Both the position numbers and the translations under genes were made by a program. The notes below the pieces were generated by a model, which made no database searches, had not been told where the DNA came from, and saw nothing but the letters and a program-made list of their open reading frames with translations. A stretch of 64,000 bases of DNA from Pseudomonadota bacterium (lineage in GTDB: Bacteria; Pseudomonadota; Gammaproteobacteria; Steroidobacterales; Steroidobacteraceae), in NCBI GenBank assembly GCA_021816775.1, contig JAKAXA010000015.1, forward strand, positions 1 to 64,000. The letters are read 5' to 3'. This document shows, in pieces, positions 19,183-27,524 of the stretch (position 1 is the first letter of the stretch; each line of letters opens with the position of its first letter).

Positions 19183-20109
19183 TCAGGTCGTCTGACCCGC
19201 GGCCCGCAGCGCGGCCAGCACCCCCGGCCGATGGGACTCGGACAGCTCCGTCATCGGCAGCCTGATGCCCGGGCCGATCCGCCCCAGCCGGGCCAGCGCC
19301 CATTTGACCGGGATGGGATTGGCCTCGAGGAACAGCGCCCGATGCAGACCCTGCAGGGGCGCATCCAGGCGCTCGGCGAGCGGGGCGTCCCCGCGCAGCG
19401 CCGCGGCAACCATGTCCGCCATCGCCCTGGGCATCACATTGGCGGTCACCGAGATCACCCCGCGCGCCCCGGCGAGGATCGCCTCGCGCGCGCTCGCATC
19501 GTCACCGCTCAGGACGACGAAACCTTCGCGGCTGGCCGCCAGAATCTGGCGAACCCGATCCGCTCCGGGCACCGCCTCTTTGACCGCCACGATGCCCGGC
19601 AGTTGCGAGAGGCGCCCGGTCGTCGCCGGCAGCATGTCCACCGCGGTGCGGGCCGGAACATTGTAGAGAATCAGCGGCTTGGCGGACATCTGCGCGACAG
19701 CCGCGAAGTGCCGATACAGCCCTTCCTGGGTCGGGCGGTTATACGCCGGAGTGACCACCAGGAGCGCATCGATCGGCAGCTCCGAGAGGGCGTGCGCGCG
19801 GGCCGCCGTGGCGGCCGTGCTGCTCGAGCCCGCCCCGACGATGATGCCGATCCGGCCTCCCGAGCGCTCGCAGGCTCGCTCGGCGAGCCGGTGCAATTCC
19901 GCGTCCGTGAGGGTGGCCGACTCCCCGGTGGTGCCCCCGATCACCAGGGCGTGGGTGCCGCTGTCGATGTGCCACTCGATCAGGCGGTCCCAGGCGCCGA
20001 GATCGATCGCGCCATCGCCGCTCATGGGCGTGACGATGGCCACGAGGCTCCCCGTGGTGACTTCGGCGATGCCGCGACCGTTTGCCGCGGCGGATGCGGG
20101 CGGGCTCAA
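19183..20109 (-). CDS. dapA: 4-hydroxy-tetrahydrodipicolinate synthase
   Basis: First enzyme of the lysine/diaminopimelate branch, condensing pyruvate with aspartate semialdehyde. Visible motifs are GSLVAIVTPM at the N-terminus, GGTTGESATLT, the substrate-site ILYNVPARTAVD, and the Schiff-base lysine in VAVKEA. Start choice is awkward: no ATG or GTG lies just before the conserved N-terminus, and the best in-frame option is the TTG at 20109, giving 308 residues, slightly long. The much longer open frame upstream is antisense to bcp and gcvR. A BamC-like lipoprotein gene follows 49 bp downstream. Confidence 0.88.
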   Translation of the reverse strand: MSPPASAAANGRGIAEVTTGSLVAIVTPMSGDGAIDLGAWDRLIEWHIDSGTHALVIGGTTGESATLTDAELHRLAERACERSGGRIGIIVGAGSSSTAATAARAHALSELPIDALLVVTPAYNRPTQEGLYRHFAAVAQMSAKPLILYNVPARTAVDMLPATTGRLSQLPGIVAVKEAVPGADRVRQILAASREGFVVLSGDDASAREAILAGARGVISVTANVMPRAMADMVAAALRGDAPLAERLDAPLQGLHRALFLEANPIPVKWALARLGRIGPGIRLPMTELSESHRPGVLAALRAAGQTT

Positions 20110-20259
20110 GGAGGTCTTCGATCTTGGCGTGCGCGAGCAGGCACGGACAGGCGGCAAGTATATCCGCTCTGGCCGCACTTGGGTCGCGCCGCTGCGGTCC
20201 CCCGGGCGGTGGTCGCCAGCGCCCCGGTGTCCCGGTACACTCTGCTGCCGAGCACAGCG

Positions 20260-20811
20260 ATGCCCGCACCGACAGACACGATGAAGCAGCACCTGGCCGT
20301 TTCGGCGATCGGCAGTGACAGAACAGGGATGGTCCACGAGCTGACCCGGGTGATCAGCGAGTGCGGCGGAAACATTACCGAGAGCCGCATGGTGGCTCTG
20401 GGGGCGGAATTCGCCATGCTGCTGCTCATCTCGGGCAACTGGCATGCGCTCGCCAAGCTCGAGTCCGAATTCACGCGCCTCGCCGGAACCGGCGCCTTCA
20501 GCGTGCACATGAAGCGCACCGAGCCGCGCCCCTCGCGCACCGACATGCTGCCCTACTCGATCGACGTGGTGAGTCTGGATCAGGGCGGCATCGTCGCCGG
20601 GCTGTCGGGATTCTTCGCGAGCCGCGGCATCGACATCGCGGAAGTGTCGACCCGCAGCTACCCGGCGGCGCACACCGGCGCACCGATGTTCTCCGTGCAG
20701 ATGATCGTGAACGTGCCGAGCCGCATTCCCGTCGCGCACCTGCGCGAGGAGTTCATGGACTACTGCGACTCGCTCAATCTGGATGCCATTCTCGAACCGG
20801 TGAAGTCCTGA
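20260..20811 (+). CDS. gcvR: GcvR-like tandem ACT-domain protein
   Basis: Protein of 183 residues with two ACT domains: LAVSAIGSDRTGMVHELTRVISECGGNI in the first and YSIDVVSLDQGGIVAGLSGFFA in the second. Relatives are glycine-cleavage regulatory proteins that control GcvA. The ATG at 20260 leaves about ten residues before the first strand, as in homologues; 20281 is the alternative. It is divergent from dapA and lies 3 bp before bcp, an order seen in many gammaproteobacteria (dapA / gcvR-bcp). Confidence 0.85.
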   Translation: MPAPTDTMKQHLAVSAIGSDRTGMVHELTRVISECGGNITESRMVALGAEFAMLLLISGNWHALAKLESEFTRLAGTGAFSVHMKRTEPRPSRTDMLPYSIDVVSLDQGGIVAGLSGFFASRGIDIAEVSTRSYPAAHTGAPMFSVQMIVNVPSRIPVAHLREEFMDYCDSLNLDAILEPVKS

Positions 20812-20814
20812 CCC

Positions 20815-21282
20815 ATGCCCAAAGTCGAGCTCGGAACGAAAGTTCCCGATTTCTCCCTGCCCGCCACCGGCGGTGAGACCTTCACGCTGAAGGGCGCCGC
20901 CGGCAAGGCGCTGGTCATCTACTTCTACCCCAAGGACATGACCTCCGGGTGCACGCGTGAGTCGCAGGACTTCCGCGATCTGCACGCCGCCTTCCTCAGG
21001 GCCGGCGCACGGGTGGTCGGCATCTCGCGCGACAGCCTCGCCTCGCACGAGAAGTTCAAGAGCAAGGAGCGGCTGCCTTTCGCCCTGCTGTCCGATGAGG
21101 ACGAGCGGGCGTGCAAACTCTTCGACGTGATACGCGAGAAGAGCCTCTACGGTCGCAAGTACCTCGGCATCGAGCGCAGCACCTTCCTCATCGACAAGCG
21201 CGGCGTCCTGCGCCACGAGTGGCGCACGGTGAAAGTCCCGGGACACGTGGAGGCAGTGCTTGAAGCGGCGCAATCCCTCTGA
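20815..21282 (+). CDS. bcp: Thioredoxin-dependent peroxiredoxin, Bcp/PrxQ family
   Basis: Thiol peroxidase of 155 residues. The peroxidatic cysteine is in FYPKDMTSGCTRESQDF near residue 44. The resolving cysteine usually five residues later is missing (ESQDF in place of ExCxF). The only other cysteine near the middle is in ERACKLFDV, about residue 99. It may therefore work as a one-cysteine enzyme or use a distant resolving residue. The gene lies between gcvR and phoH, and the phoH start overlaps its end. Confidence 0.92.
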   Translation: MPKVELGTKVPDFSLPATGGETFTLKGAAGKALVIYFYPKDMTSGCTRESQDFRDLHAAFLRAGARVVGISRDSLASHEKFKSKERLPFALLSDEDERACKLFDVIREKSLYGRKYLGIERSTFLIDKRGVLRHEWRTVKVPGHVEAVLEAAQSL

Positions 21283-22735
21283 CACGGTGAGCGGCGCCGC
21301 ACGGGCCGCCGAACGCGCCGAAAACAAGGCCAGGCCACGCGGCGCGCAGCGCATCTTCGTGCTCGACACCAATGTATTGATGCACGATCCGACCTGCATC
21401 TTCCGCTTCGAGGAGCACGACGTCTATCTGCCGATGGTCGTGCTCGAGGAGCTCGATGCGCACAAGAAGGGCCTGTCCGAGGCGTCGCGCAACGTGCGCC
21501 AGGTGAGCCGCTTTCTCGATGACATGATGCGCGGGGCCACCAAGGAGGAGATCGACCGCGGACTGCCGCTGCCGGCAGGCTACAGCGGCAACCACGGCAA
21601 GAGGCACTGCTCCGGAAGGCTCTATTTCCAGACCCGTCCGCCATCGGGCGCGCCGCCGGCCCTGCAGGTGGCCGGCAACGACAACGCCATTCTCGCGCAG
21701 ACGCTGATGCTGCAGCGCGACTTGCCGGACTCGACCGTCATTCTCGTCTCCAAGGACATCAACCTGCGCATCAAGGCCGCAGTGCTCGGCGTGCACGTGG
21801 AGGATTACTACAGCGACAAGACGCTGGAGGATTCCGACGTGCTCTACGGCGGCATGAGCGAGCTGCCGACGGACTTCTGGGAGCGCCACGGCCAGGACAT
21901 GCGCTCCTGGAAGGAAGGCGAGCGCACCTTCTATGAGATCACCGGCCCTTCGGTGCGCCAGTGGCAGACCAACCAGGGGCTCTACGAGTCCGGCGAGCAG
22001 GGCATCGAGGGCATCGTGCGGCGCCTCGACGGCGAGCGGGCCGTGATCGAGCTGCTGCGCGATCACCGCAACGAGCGGCACGGGATCTGGGGCATCACCG
22101 CGCGCAACCGCGAGCAGAACTTCGCGCTCAACCTGCTGATGGATCCGCAGATCGATTTCATCAGCGTGCTGGGGCCTGCCGGCACCGGCAAGACCCTGCT
22201 CACACTCGCCGCCGGTCTGATGCAGACCCTCGAGACGAACCGCTTCGCCGAGATCATCATGACCCGCGTGACGATCCCGCTCGGGGAGGACATCGGCTTT
22301 CTGCCCGGCACCGAGGAGGAGAAGATGGAGCCGTGGATGGGGGCGCTCATGGACAACCTCGAGGTGCTCACCGGCAGCCAGGAAGGCGGCAACTGGGGCC
22401 GGGCGGCCACTCAGGACCTGCTGCGCAACCGCATCAAGATCCGCTCGCTCAATTTCATGCGCGGGCGCACCTTCCTCAACCGCTTCGTGATCCTCGACGA
22501 GGCGCAGAATCTCACCCCGAAGCAGATGAAAGCGCTCATCACCCGCGCCGGCCCCGGCACCAAGCTCGTCTGTCTCGGCAACGTCGCGCAGATCGACACC
22601 CCGTACCTGACCGAGACGACCTCGGGGCTCACCTACGTGGTGAACCGCTTCCGCGGCTGGCCGCATTCCGGACACGTCACCCTCGTGCGGGGCGAGCGCT
22701 CCCGCCTGGCGGACTTTGCCTCCGACATGTTGTAA
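21260..22735 (+). CDS. PIN-PhoH family ATPase/ribonuclease
   Basis: Protein of 491 residues combining an N-terminal PIN nuclease domain (FVLDTNVLMHDPTCIFRF near residue 33, VVLEELDAHKKG, and ILVSKDINLRIKA) with a C-terminal PhoH P-loop ATPase (Walker A LGPAGTGKTLLT, Walker B VILDEAQNLTP). The PhoH2/YlaK type is reported to act as an RNA helicase-nuclease. The start shown is TTG, overlapping bcp by 23 bp; a GTG about 27 bases further in is an alternative that removes few residues. Confidence 0.9.
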   Translation: MKRRNPSDTVSGAARAAERAENKARPRGAQRIFVLDTNVLMHDPTCIFRFEEHDVYLPMVVLEELDAHKKGLSEASRNVRQVSRFLDDMMRGATKEEIDRGLPLPAGYSGNHGKRHCSGRLYFQTRPPSGAPPALQVAGNDNAILAQTLMLQRDLPDSTVILVSKDINLRIKAAVLGVHVEDYYSDKTLEDSDVLYGGMSELPTDFWERHGQDMRSWKEGERTFYEITGPSVRQWQTNQGLYESGEQGIEGIVRRLDGERAVIELLRDHRNERHGIWGITARNREQNFALNLLMDPQIDFISVLGPAGTGKTLLTLAAGLMQTLETNRFAEIIMTRVTIPLGEDIGFLPGTEEEKMEPWMGALMDNLEVLTGSQEGGNWGRAATQDLLRNRIKIRSLNFMRGRTFLNRFVILDEAQNLTPKQMKALITRAGPGTKLVCLGNVAQIDTPYLTETTSGLTYVVNRFRGWPHSGHVTLVRGERSRLADFASDML

Positions 22736-22805
22736 GCTGGCAGCCGGGCCGGCGTGCCCTCCCGCAGCTGAATAATTGTAAGCTTCTGTTCTTTAAGGGA
22801 AACTG

Positions 22806-24350
22806 ATGGTCGCCGGCCGAGGTCCAAGCTGCATGCGCGCGCTCGTATGGGTTCTGCTGGCTGCCTTCCTGAACGCGACGGTAGCCACCGCCGCGGCGAC
22901 CCCTGTGGCGGGCCCTCCTCCGCCGCTGCCGCCGATTCCGCTCACCACCGATCTGCCCTCGGCGATCGACTCGCAGCTGCCGGCGCTCGGCAGCGCCGCC
23001 TCCGTTGCTCTGCCGGAATCTGAGCAGTACCAAATCGGCTACGCGATGATGCTGCAGATGCGCGCTCAGCATCAGCTGGTCGAGGATCCGGAAGTCGAGG
23101 AGTACCTCAACTCCATCGGCAAGCGGCTCGCCGCGCAGAGCGACAAGGGCGCTGCGGGCTTTCACTACTTCTGCGTCAACACGCCGGTGGTGAACTCGTT
23201 CGCCGCGCCGGGCAACTTCGTGTTCATCAACTCCGGGCTCATTGTCTTTACGAGAACCGAGTCCGAGCTCGCCGCGGTGATGGCGCACGAGACTGCGCAC
23301 GAGACCCAGAACCACATCGCGCGCAAAGTCCTTAATGCCCACAAGGCGAGCATCGAGTCGATCGCCGCCATGCTCGGCAGCATCCTGCTCGGGGCGATCG
23401 GCGGCAGCGGCCAGGCCATCGAGGGCGGCATCGTCGCCTCGCAGGGCCTCGCCGCCCAGGAGCAGATCGACTACAGCCGCGGCGTGGAGGAGGAGGCCGA
23501 CCGCGTCGGCATCGAGTACCTGGCCGCCGCGGGCTTCGACCCGGAAGCGATGGCCGATATCTTCCAGCGGCTCATGCGGCTCGAGGGCATTCAGGACAGC
23601 TGGGTGCCGGCGGTGCTGATCGGCCACCCGATCACGGCCGACCGCATCGCGCAGGCCCGGGCGCGCGCCGCGCAGTTCCCTCCAGTGCCCGACACGAGCT
23701 CTCCGGACTACTACATCATCAAGGCGCGCGTACGGGTTCTCACCGCCCGCTCATCGGACAACCTGGTGCGCTACTACGCCAATCGCCTGGCGCGCGGCAA
23801 ACGCGGCCTGGGCGACGAGTACGGCTATGCGCTCGCGCTGCTGCACGCCGGCCATGCGCATCGGGCGGCGAAGCGCTTTGCCACGCTGCTCGCGGCGCAC
23901 CCGGACCTGCACCTGCTCTACGTCGCATTGGGCCAGGCACAGGCGCAGGCCGGCGAGATGCGTGAGGCGCTCGCGACCTTCGCCCAGGCCAAGCGCCTCT
24001 TTCCGCTCAACGTGCCCGTCACCGTGCGTTACGCCCAGGCGCTCATGCTGGATCACAAGGACGCCGAGGCGCACCGGATGCTGCTCGATCTGTTCAACCT
24101 CGTGAATCCGTCTCAGAACGAGATCGAGCTCACCGCGCGCGCCGCGAGCGCCGCGGGCGACCTCGGCGATGCGTACTACTACATGGGCGAATACCAGCTC
24201 CGCCAGGGCAATCTGCCGCTTGCCATCAAGCAGTATCAGATTGCCCTCACCATGCCGCACCTGAACTACGTGCAGCGCCAGCGCATCAGCGCCCGACTCA
24301 AGGAGGTCAAGGACTACTTGATGCGCTATCGCGCGCGCCACAGCAGCTGA
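22806..24350 (+). CDS. bepA: M48 family metalloprotease with TPR domain (BepA-like)
   Basis: Periplasmic zinc protease of 514 residues. An N-terminal signal peptide ends near ATVATAAA. The zinc site HExxH is in VMAHETAHETQNH near residue 161, with the third ligand in SRGVEEEADRVGIEYL. The C-terminal half (from about residue 300) is TPR-like helical repeats. BepA monitors LptD assembly at the BAM complex and degrades stalled LptD. Position upstream of mlaA fits an outer-membrane quality-control block. Confidence 0.9.
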   Translation: MVAGRGPSCMRALVWVLLAAFLNATVATAAATPVAGPPPPLPPIPLTTDLPSAIDSQLPALGSAASVALPESEQYQIGYAMMLQMRAQHQLVEDPEVEEYLNSIGKRLAAQSDKGAAGFHYFCVNTPVVNSFAAPGNFVFINSGLIVFTRTESELAAVMAHETAHETQNHIARKVLNAHKASIESIAAMLGSILLGAIGGSGQAIEGGIVASQGLAAQEQIDYSRGVEEEADRVGIEYLAAAGFDPEAMADIFQRLMRLEGIQDSWVPAVLIGHPITADRIAQARARAAQFPPVPDTSSPDYYIIKARVRVLTARSSDNLVRYYANRLARGKRGLGDEYGYALALLHAGHAHRAAKRFATLLAAHPDLHLLYVALGQAQAQAGEMREALATFAQAKRLFPLNVPVTVRYAQALMLDHKDAEAHRMLLDLFNLVNPSQNEIELTARAASAAGDLGDAYYYMGEYQLRQGNLPLAIKQYQIALTMPHLNYVQRQRISARLKEVKDYLMRYRARHSS

Positions 24351-24374
24351 CCGGCCGGCAAGCCGCATCATCGG

Positions 24375-24395
24375 GCGGCGCCCCGGGCGCCGCCG
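24375..24395. terminator. Perfect GC hairpin between bepA and mlaA
   Basis: A 9-bp perfect inverted repeat (GGCGGCGCC with GGCGCCGCC) and a 3-nt loop, starting 24 bp after bepA. No T-run follows on the plus strand, so it may slow or end transcription only weakly, or act in mRNA stability. Confidence 0.35.
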
Positions 24396-24449
24396 AATCC
24401 GAATCATCTGGCTGATACAATGCGCACCAGGATTGCGCACGGACACGTC

Positions 24450-25199
24450 ATGGCAAACAACGGCAAGAAACTCGCACTGATCGCGCTCACCGCCCTGTCG
24501 CTCTCGCTCATCGGCTGCGCGGCCGTGCCGCGTGCCGAGCGCGACCCGCGCGACCCCTGGCAGCGCATGAACCGCGTGACCTTCCGCTTCGACATGGATT
24601 TCTACAACCACATCGGCACGCCCGTCGCGCGGACCTACGTGCGCGTCGTGCCCGACCCGATCCGCCTTGGCATCAGCAATTTCTTCAGCAACCTCGAGTA
24701 CCCGACCGTCATCGTGAACGATCTGCTGCAGTGGAAGCTGAAGGACTTCGCACGCGACACGGGCCGGCTGGTGGTCAACACGACGCTCGGGTTCGGCGGG
24801 CTGTTCGACCCGGCGGTGTACCTCGGCATGCCGCGCGAGGAGCGCGATTTCGGCCAGACCTTCGGCAAGTGGGGCATCGGCACGGGGCCCTACCTGGTGC
24901 TGCCCTTCTTCGGTCCCTCCGATGTGCGCGATACGGTCGGGTTGGTGCCGGAGGAGTACACCACCCCGATGCATTACGTGCAAAACACCTGGGCCGATTG
25001 GGGCACTCGCGGCGTTGGGGTGATCAACACCGATGCGCAGCTGCAGCCGACCATCGGCCTGATCAGGAAATCCATCGACCCGTACGCATTCGCGCGCCAT
25101 GCGTACCTCGCGCAGCGCCGCTTCATGGTCAAGGGTCCGCCCGCGGCGAACAGCGCCGAGCAGCAGTTGAAGGAATTCCAGAGCGGCGGCGGCAACTAG
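24450..25199 (+). CDS. mlaA: Phospholipid-binding lipoprotein MlaA
   Basis: Outer-membrane lipoprotein of 249 residues that removes mislocalised phospholipid from the outer leaflet and passes it to MlaC. A lipobox is visible (LSLIGCA, cysteine near residue 22). Family motifs follow: RDPWQRMNRVTFRFD, FFSNLEYPTVIVNDLLQ, NTTLGFGGLFDPA and FGQTFGKWGIGTGPYLVLPFFGPS. The ATG at 24450 puts the signal peptide at the right distance; a start at 24420 is possible. It is convergent with the mlaFEDCB operon, so the whole system is in one place. Confidence 0.93.
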   Translation: MANNGKKLALIALTALSLSLIGCAAVPRAERDPRDPWQRMNRVTFRFDMDFYNHIGTPVARTYVRVVPDPIRLGISNFFSNLEYPTVIVNDLLQWKLKDFARDTGRLVVNTTLGFGGLFDPAVYLGMPREERDFGQTFGKWGIGTGPYLVLPFFGPSDVRDTVGLVPEEYTTPMHYVQNTWADWGTRGVGVINTDAQLQPTIGLIRKSIDPYAFARHAYLAQRRFMVKGPPAANSAEQQLKEFQSGGGN

Positions 25200-25227
25200 C
25201 CCGGCCGCTCCTGCCCGAGGAAGCGCC

Positions 25228-25560
25228 TCAGACGCCCTGCTGCAGCATTCCGTCGACGGAGCTGATGCGCGCCAGGCGCAGCAGCTCCTCCGGCAGATGC
25301 TCGAAGCGCAGCTGACGCTGCGCGTGGCGCGCCTCGGCCAGCCAGTCGAGCAGCACCGCGAGTCCTGCGCTGTCGGTCTGCCCCAGCGCGCCGCAGTCGA
25401 TCACGAGCGCTCCGGCCGCGGCCCGCAGCGCCGCCAGCCCCGCGGCGCGCGCGCGCCGCGCCGTTGCAAAGACGAGCGATCCGCGCACCTCGGCCCGCTC
25501 CGGGGAACGGACGGTGAACTCGAACCTCTGGCCCTCGGCCGCGCGTGCCTGCCCCGCCAT
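25228..25560 (-). CDS. mlaB: STAS-domain protein MlaB
   Basis: Small cytoplasmic STAS protein of 110 residues, last gene of the mla operon. The core is ALVIDCGALGQTDSAGLAVLLDWL, the STAS strand-helix with the serine typical of anti-sigma-antagonist folds. MlaB binds MlaF and is needed for activity of the ABC complex. The ATG at 25560 follows mlaC by 11 bp. Confidence 0.86.
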   Translation of the reverse strand: MAGQARAAEGQRFEFTVRSPERAEVRGSLVFATARRARAAGLAALRAAAGALVIDCGALGQTDSAGLAVLLDWLAEARHAQRQLRFEHLPEELLRLARISSVDGMLQQGV

Positions 25561-25571
25561 GTGTGCGCCGC

Positions 25572-26234
25572 TCAATTCTTCTTTTTGAGCGCGGTCGGCG
25601 TCTCGCCCTGCTCGAGCCGCTTGATGACGGTATCGAGGCCGTATTGCTCGATCTGCGGGCCGAGGTCGGCGCGATAGCTCTGCACGTAGCTGACCCCCTC
25701 GACGCTGAGGTTGAACACCTTCCACTCGCCCGAGGGGGTCATCCAGAGGTCAAAGAACACCGGAACCTTCGAGCCGTCGGCGCGGGTGAAGTAGGTGCGC
25801 ACGACCGCCGCCGGCGTCCCGGGCTTCACGTGAGTCGGGTACACCGTCAGCGTGTTCGAGTGGAAGTCCACGATGAACGCGCCGTAGTTCTTGATCAGCG
25901 AGTCCTTGAAGGCCTGTATGAAGCGCGCTTTCTGCTCCTTCGTCGCGCCCTTCGCGAAACGCCCCAGCACTCCGTCGGCGGCGAGCTCGGCATCGAAATG
26001 CGGCAGCAGATACTTCTCGATGATCGAGCGGATCTGCTGCGGATGGGCGCGCAGCTCCGCGCGGTGCCCGTTGAGCGCCTTGAGGATGTCGTTGGCGACC
26101 GATTGGACCAGCTGCGAAGGCTGTTCGAAAGGGACCCGCGCGCTCTGCGCGCTCGGGGCGGCGGCGTGCGCCGCGGGCTGCAGCACCAATGTCGCGGCGA
26201 ATGCTGCCGCCGCGATTGCGGACGCGAATTTCAT
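25572..26234 (-). CDS. mlaC: Periplasmic phospholipid shuttle MlaC
   Basis: Protein of 220 residues with a signal peptide (MKFASAIAAAAFAATLVLQ...AHA) and the MlaC/Ttg2D fold: SVANDILKALNGHR, FDAELAADGVLGRFAKGAT and DLWMTPSGEWKVFNLSVEGVSYV. It carries phospholipid between MlaA in the outer membrane and MlaFEDB in the inner membrane. The start overlaps the mlaD stop by 4 bp. Confidence 0.93.
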   Translation of the reverse strand: MKFASAIAAAAFAATLVLQPAAHAAAPSAQSARVPFEQPSQLVQSVANDILKALNGHRAELRAHPQQIRSIIEKYLLPHFDAELAADGVLGRFAKGATKEQKARFIQAFKDSLIKNYGAFIVDFHSNTLTVYPTHVKPGTPAAVVRTYFTRADGSKVPVFFDLWMTPSGEWKVFNLSVEGVSYVQSYRADLGPQIEQYGLDTVIKRLEQGETPTALKKKN

Positions 26235-26746
26235 TTCTGGGGCTCCTTTGTACCGCCGCCTGAGCTTTGGCTCGCGCTCTTGTTGGCGGTGGTGGCGAAG
26301 AATTTGTTGATCAGATTCTCGAGCACGAGTGCCGACTGGGTCTGAATGATCTGGCTGCCGGCCTTGAGGTAGGTCGGCATGCCGCCGGGGCTGATGCTGA
26401 TGTACTGCCCGCCGAGCAGCCCCTCGGTGTCGATGCTGGCCGAGCTGTCCATCGGGATCTGGTTGAAGCGCGGGTTGATGCTCAGCCACACCTTGGCCCG
26501 CTCGGTATTGGTGTCGAAGTCGATGCGGGTCACCTGGCCGATGCGCACGCCGGCCATGCGCACCGGCGCGCCGACCTTGAGGCTGCCGATGTTGTCGAAT
26601 TGCGCGGTGACCGGGTAGCCCGCGGGCTTGGTGAAGCCGAATTTCAGGCCGTTGGCCGGCAGCTGCATGCTGAGAAACAGCAGCGCCGCGAGCCCGAGCA
26701 GCACGAACAGGCCCGTTCCGATTTCTAAAGAGCGATTGGCGCGCAT
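26231..26746 (-). CDS. mlaD: MCE-domain protein MlaD
   Basis: Inner-membrane anchored protein of 171 residues. One N-terminal transmembrane helix (GLFVLLGLAALLFLSMQL) is followed by a single MCE domain: VTAQFDNIGSLKVGAPVRMAGV and GLLGGQYISISPGG. MlaD forms a hexameric ring over MlaE in the periplasm. The gene is 16 bp after mlaE and overlaps mlaC. Confidence 0.94.
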   Translation of the reverse strand: MRANRSLEIGTGLFVLLGLAALLFLSMQLPANGLKFGFTKPAGYPVTAQFDNIGSLKVGAPVRMAGVRIGQVTRIDFDTNTERAKVWLSINPRFNQIPMDSSASIDTEGLLGGQYISISPGGMPTYLKAGSQIIQTQSALVLENLINKFFATTANKSASQSSGGGTKEPQK

Positions 26747-26762
26747 GGCGGGGGAGTTCCTC

Positions 26763-27524
26763 TTACATGAATGCGGCGGTGAGTATGTAATCGAGCAGCA
26801 GCGTCATCACCGAGGAGGCGACCACGGTGCGGGTGGTGGCCAATCCGACGCCCTCGGCGGTCGGCTCGGCGTGGTAGCCCTCATTGACCGCGATCAGGCT
26901 GACGACGGCGCCGAACACGACGCTCTTGACGACCCCCTCGGTCACGTCCTTCAGGGCCACCGCGCTTTGGGTCTGGGACCAGAATGTGCCGTGATCGACG
27001 CCGAGCAGCTGCACGCCGATCAGCTGCGCCCCGTAGAGGCCGATGGCGTTGAATACCGCAGTGAGCAGCGGCACGGCGATCAGCCCGCCGAGGAAGCGCG
27101 GCGCGGCCACATAGCGCATCGGGTCGACCGCCATCACCTCCATGGCCGTGAGCTGATCGGTGGCGCGCATCAGGCCGATCTCCGAGGTGAGCGCGGTGCC
27201 CGCCCGCCCGGCGAACAGCAACGCGGTCAGCACCGGCCCGAGCTCCTTCAGCAGCGCCATCGCCGCGGCCGTGCCGAGCGCCTCGGTGGCGCCGAAGCGA
27301 TTCAGCAGATCATAGCCCTGCAGGCCGAGCACCATGCCGGTGAACAGCCCCGAGAGCATGATGATGATGAGCGAGCGGGCGCCCGCGTTGTAGACCTGCG
27401 CGATGATCAGCTTCGGCCGCGCGAGCGCCGGGATGCACGCCCCGAGCAGGCGCACGAAGAACAGGCCGGTGAGGCCGGTCTTGCGCACCAGCTCGGTCAC
27501 GCCGGCCTTGGATGCGGCGCTCAT
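26763..27524 (-). CDS. mlaE: ABC transporter permease MlaE
   Basis: Integral membrane permease of 253 residues. Characteristic segments are LSGLFTGMVLGLQGYDLLNRFGA, the GRAGTALTSEIGLMRATDQL loop, and the C-terminal GATTRTVVASS-like VGLATTRTVVASSVM. It forms the membrane core of the MlaFEDB phospholipid transporter. The start overlaps the mlaF stop by 4 bp. Confidence 0.95.
   Translation of the reverse strand: MSAASKAGVTELVRKTGLTGLFFVRLLGACIPALARPKLIIAQVYNAGARSLIIIMLSGLFTGMVLGLQGYDLLNRFGATEALGTAAAMALLKELGPVLTALLFAGRAGTALTSEIGLMRATDQLTAMEVMAVDPMRYVAAPRFLGGLIAVPLLTAVFNAIGLYGAQLIGVQLLGVDHGTFWSQTQSAVALKDVTEGVVKSVVFGAVVSLIAVNEGYHAEPTAEGVGLATTRTVVASSVMTLLLDYILTAAFM

Noticed and set aside
19183..21399. 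A 738-residue minus-strand frame that would fuse extra sequence to the N-terminus of dapA
   Set aside because: Only the part after about 20109 matches DapA. The rest is antisense to gcvR and bcp, both of which have clear family motifs.
24375..24395. Calling the GC hairpin after bepA a strong intrinsic terminator
   Set aside because: The stem is perfect, but no T-run follows it, so only a weak call is given.
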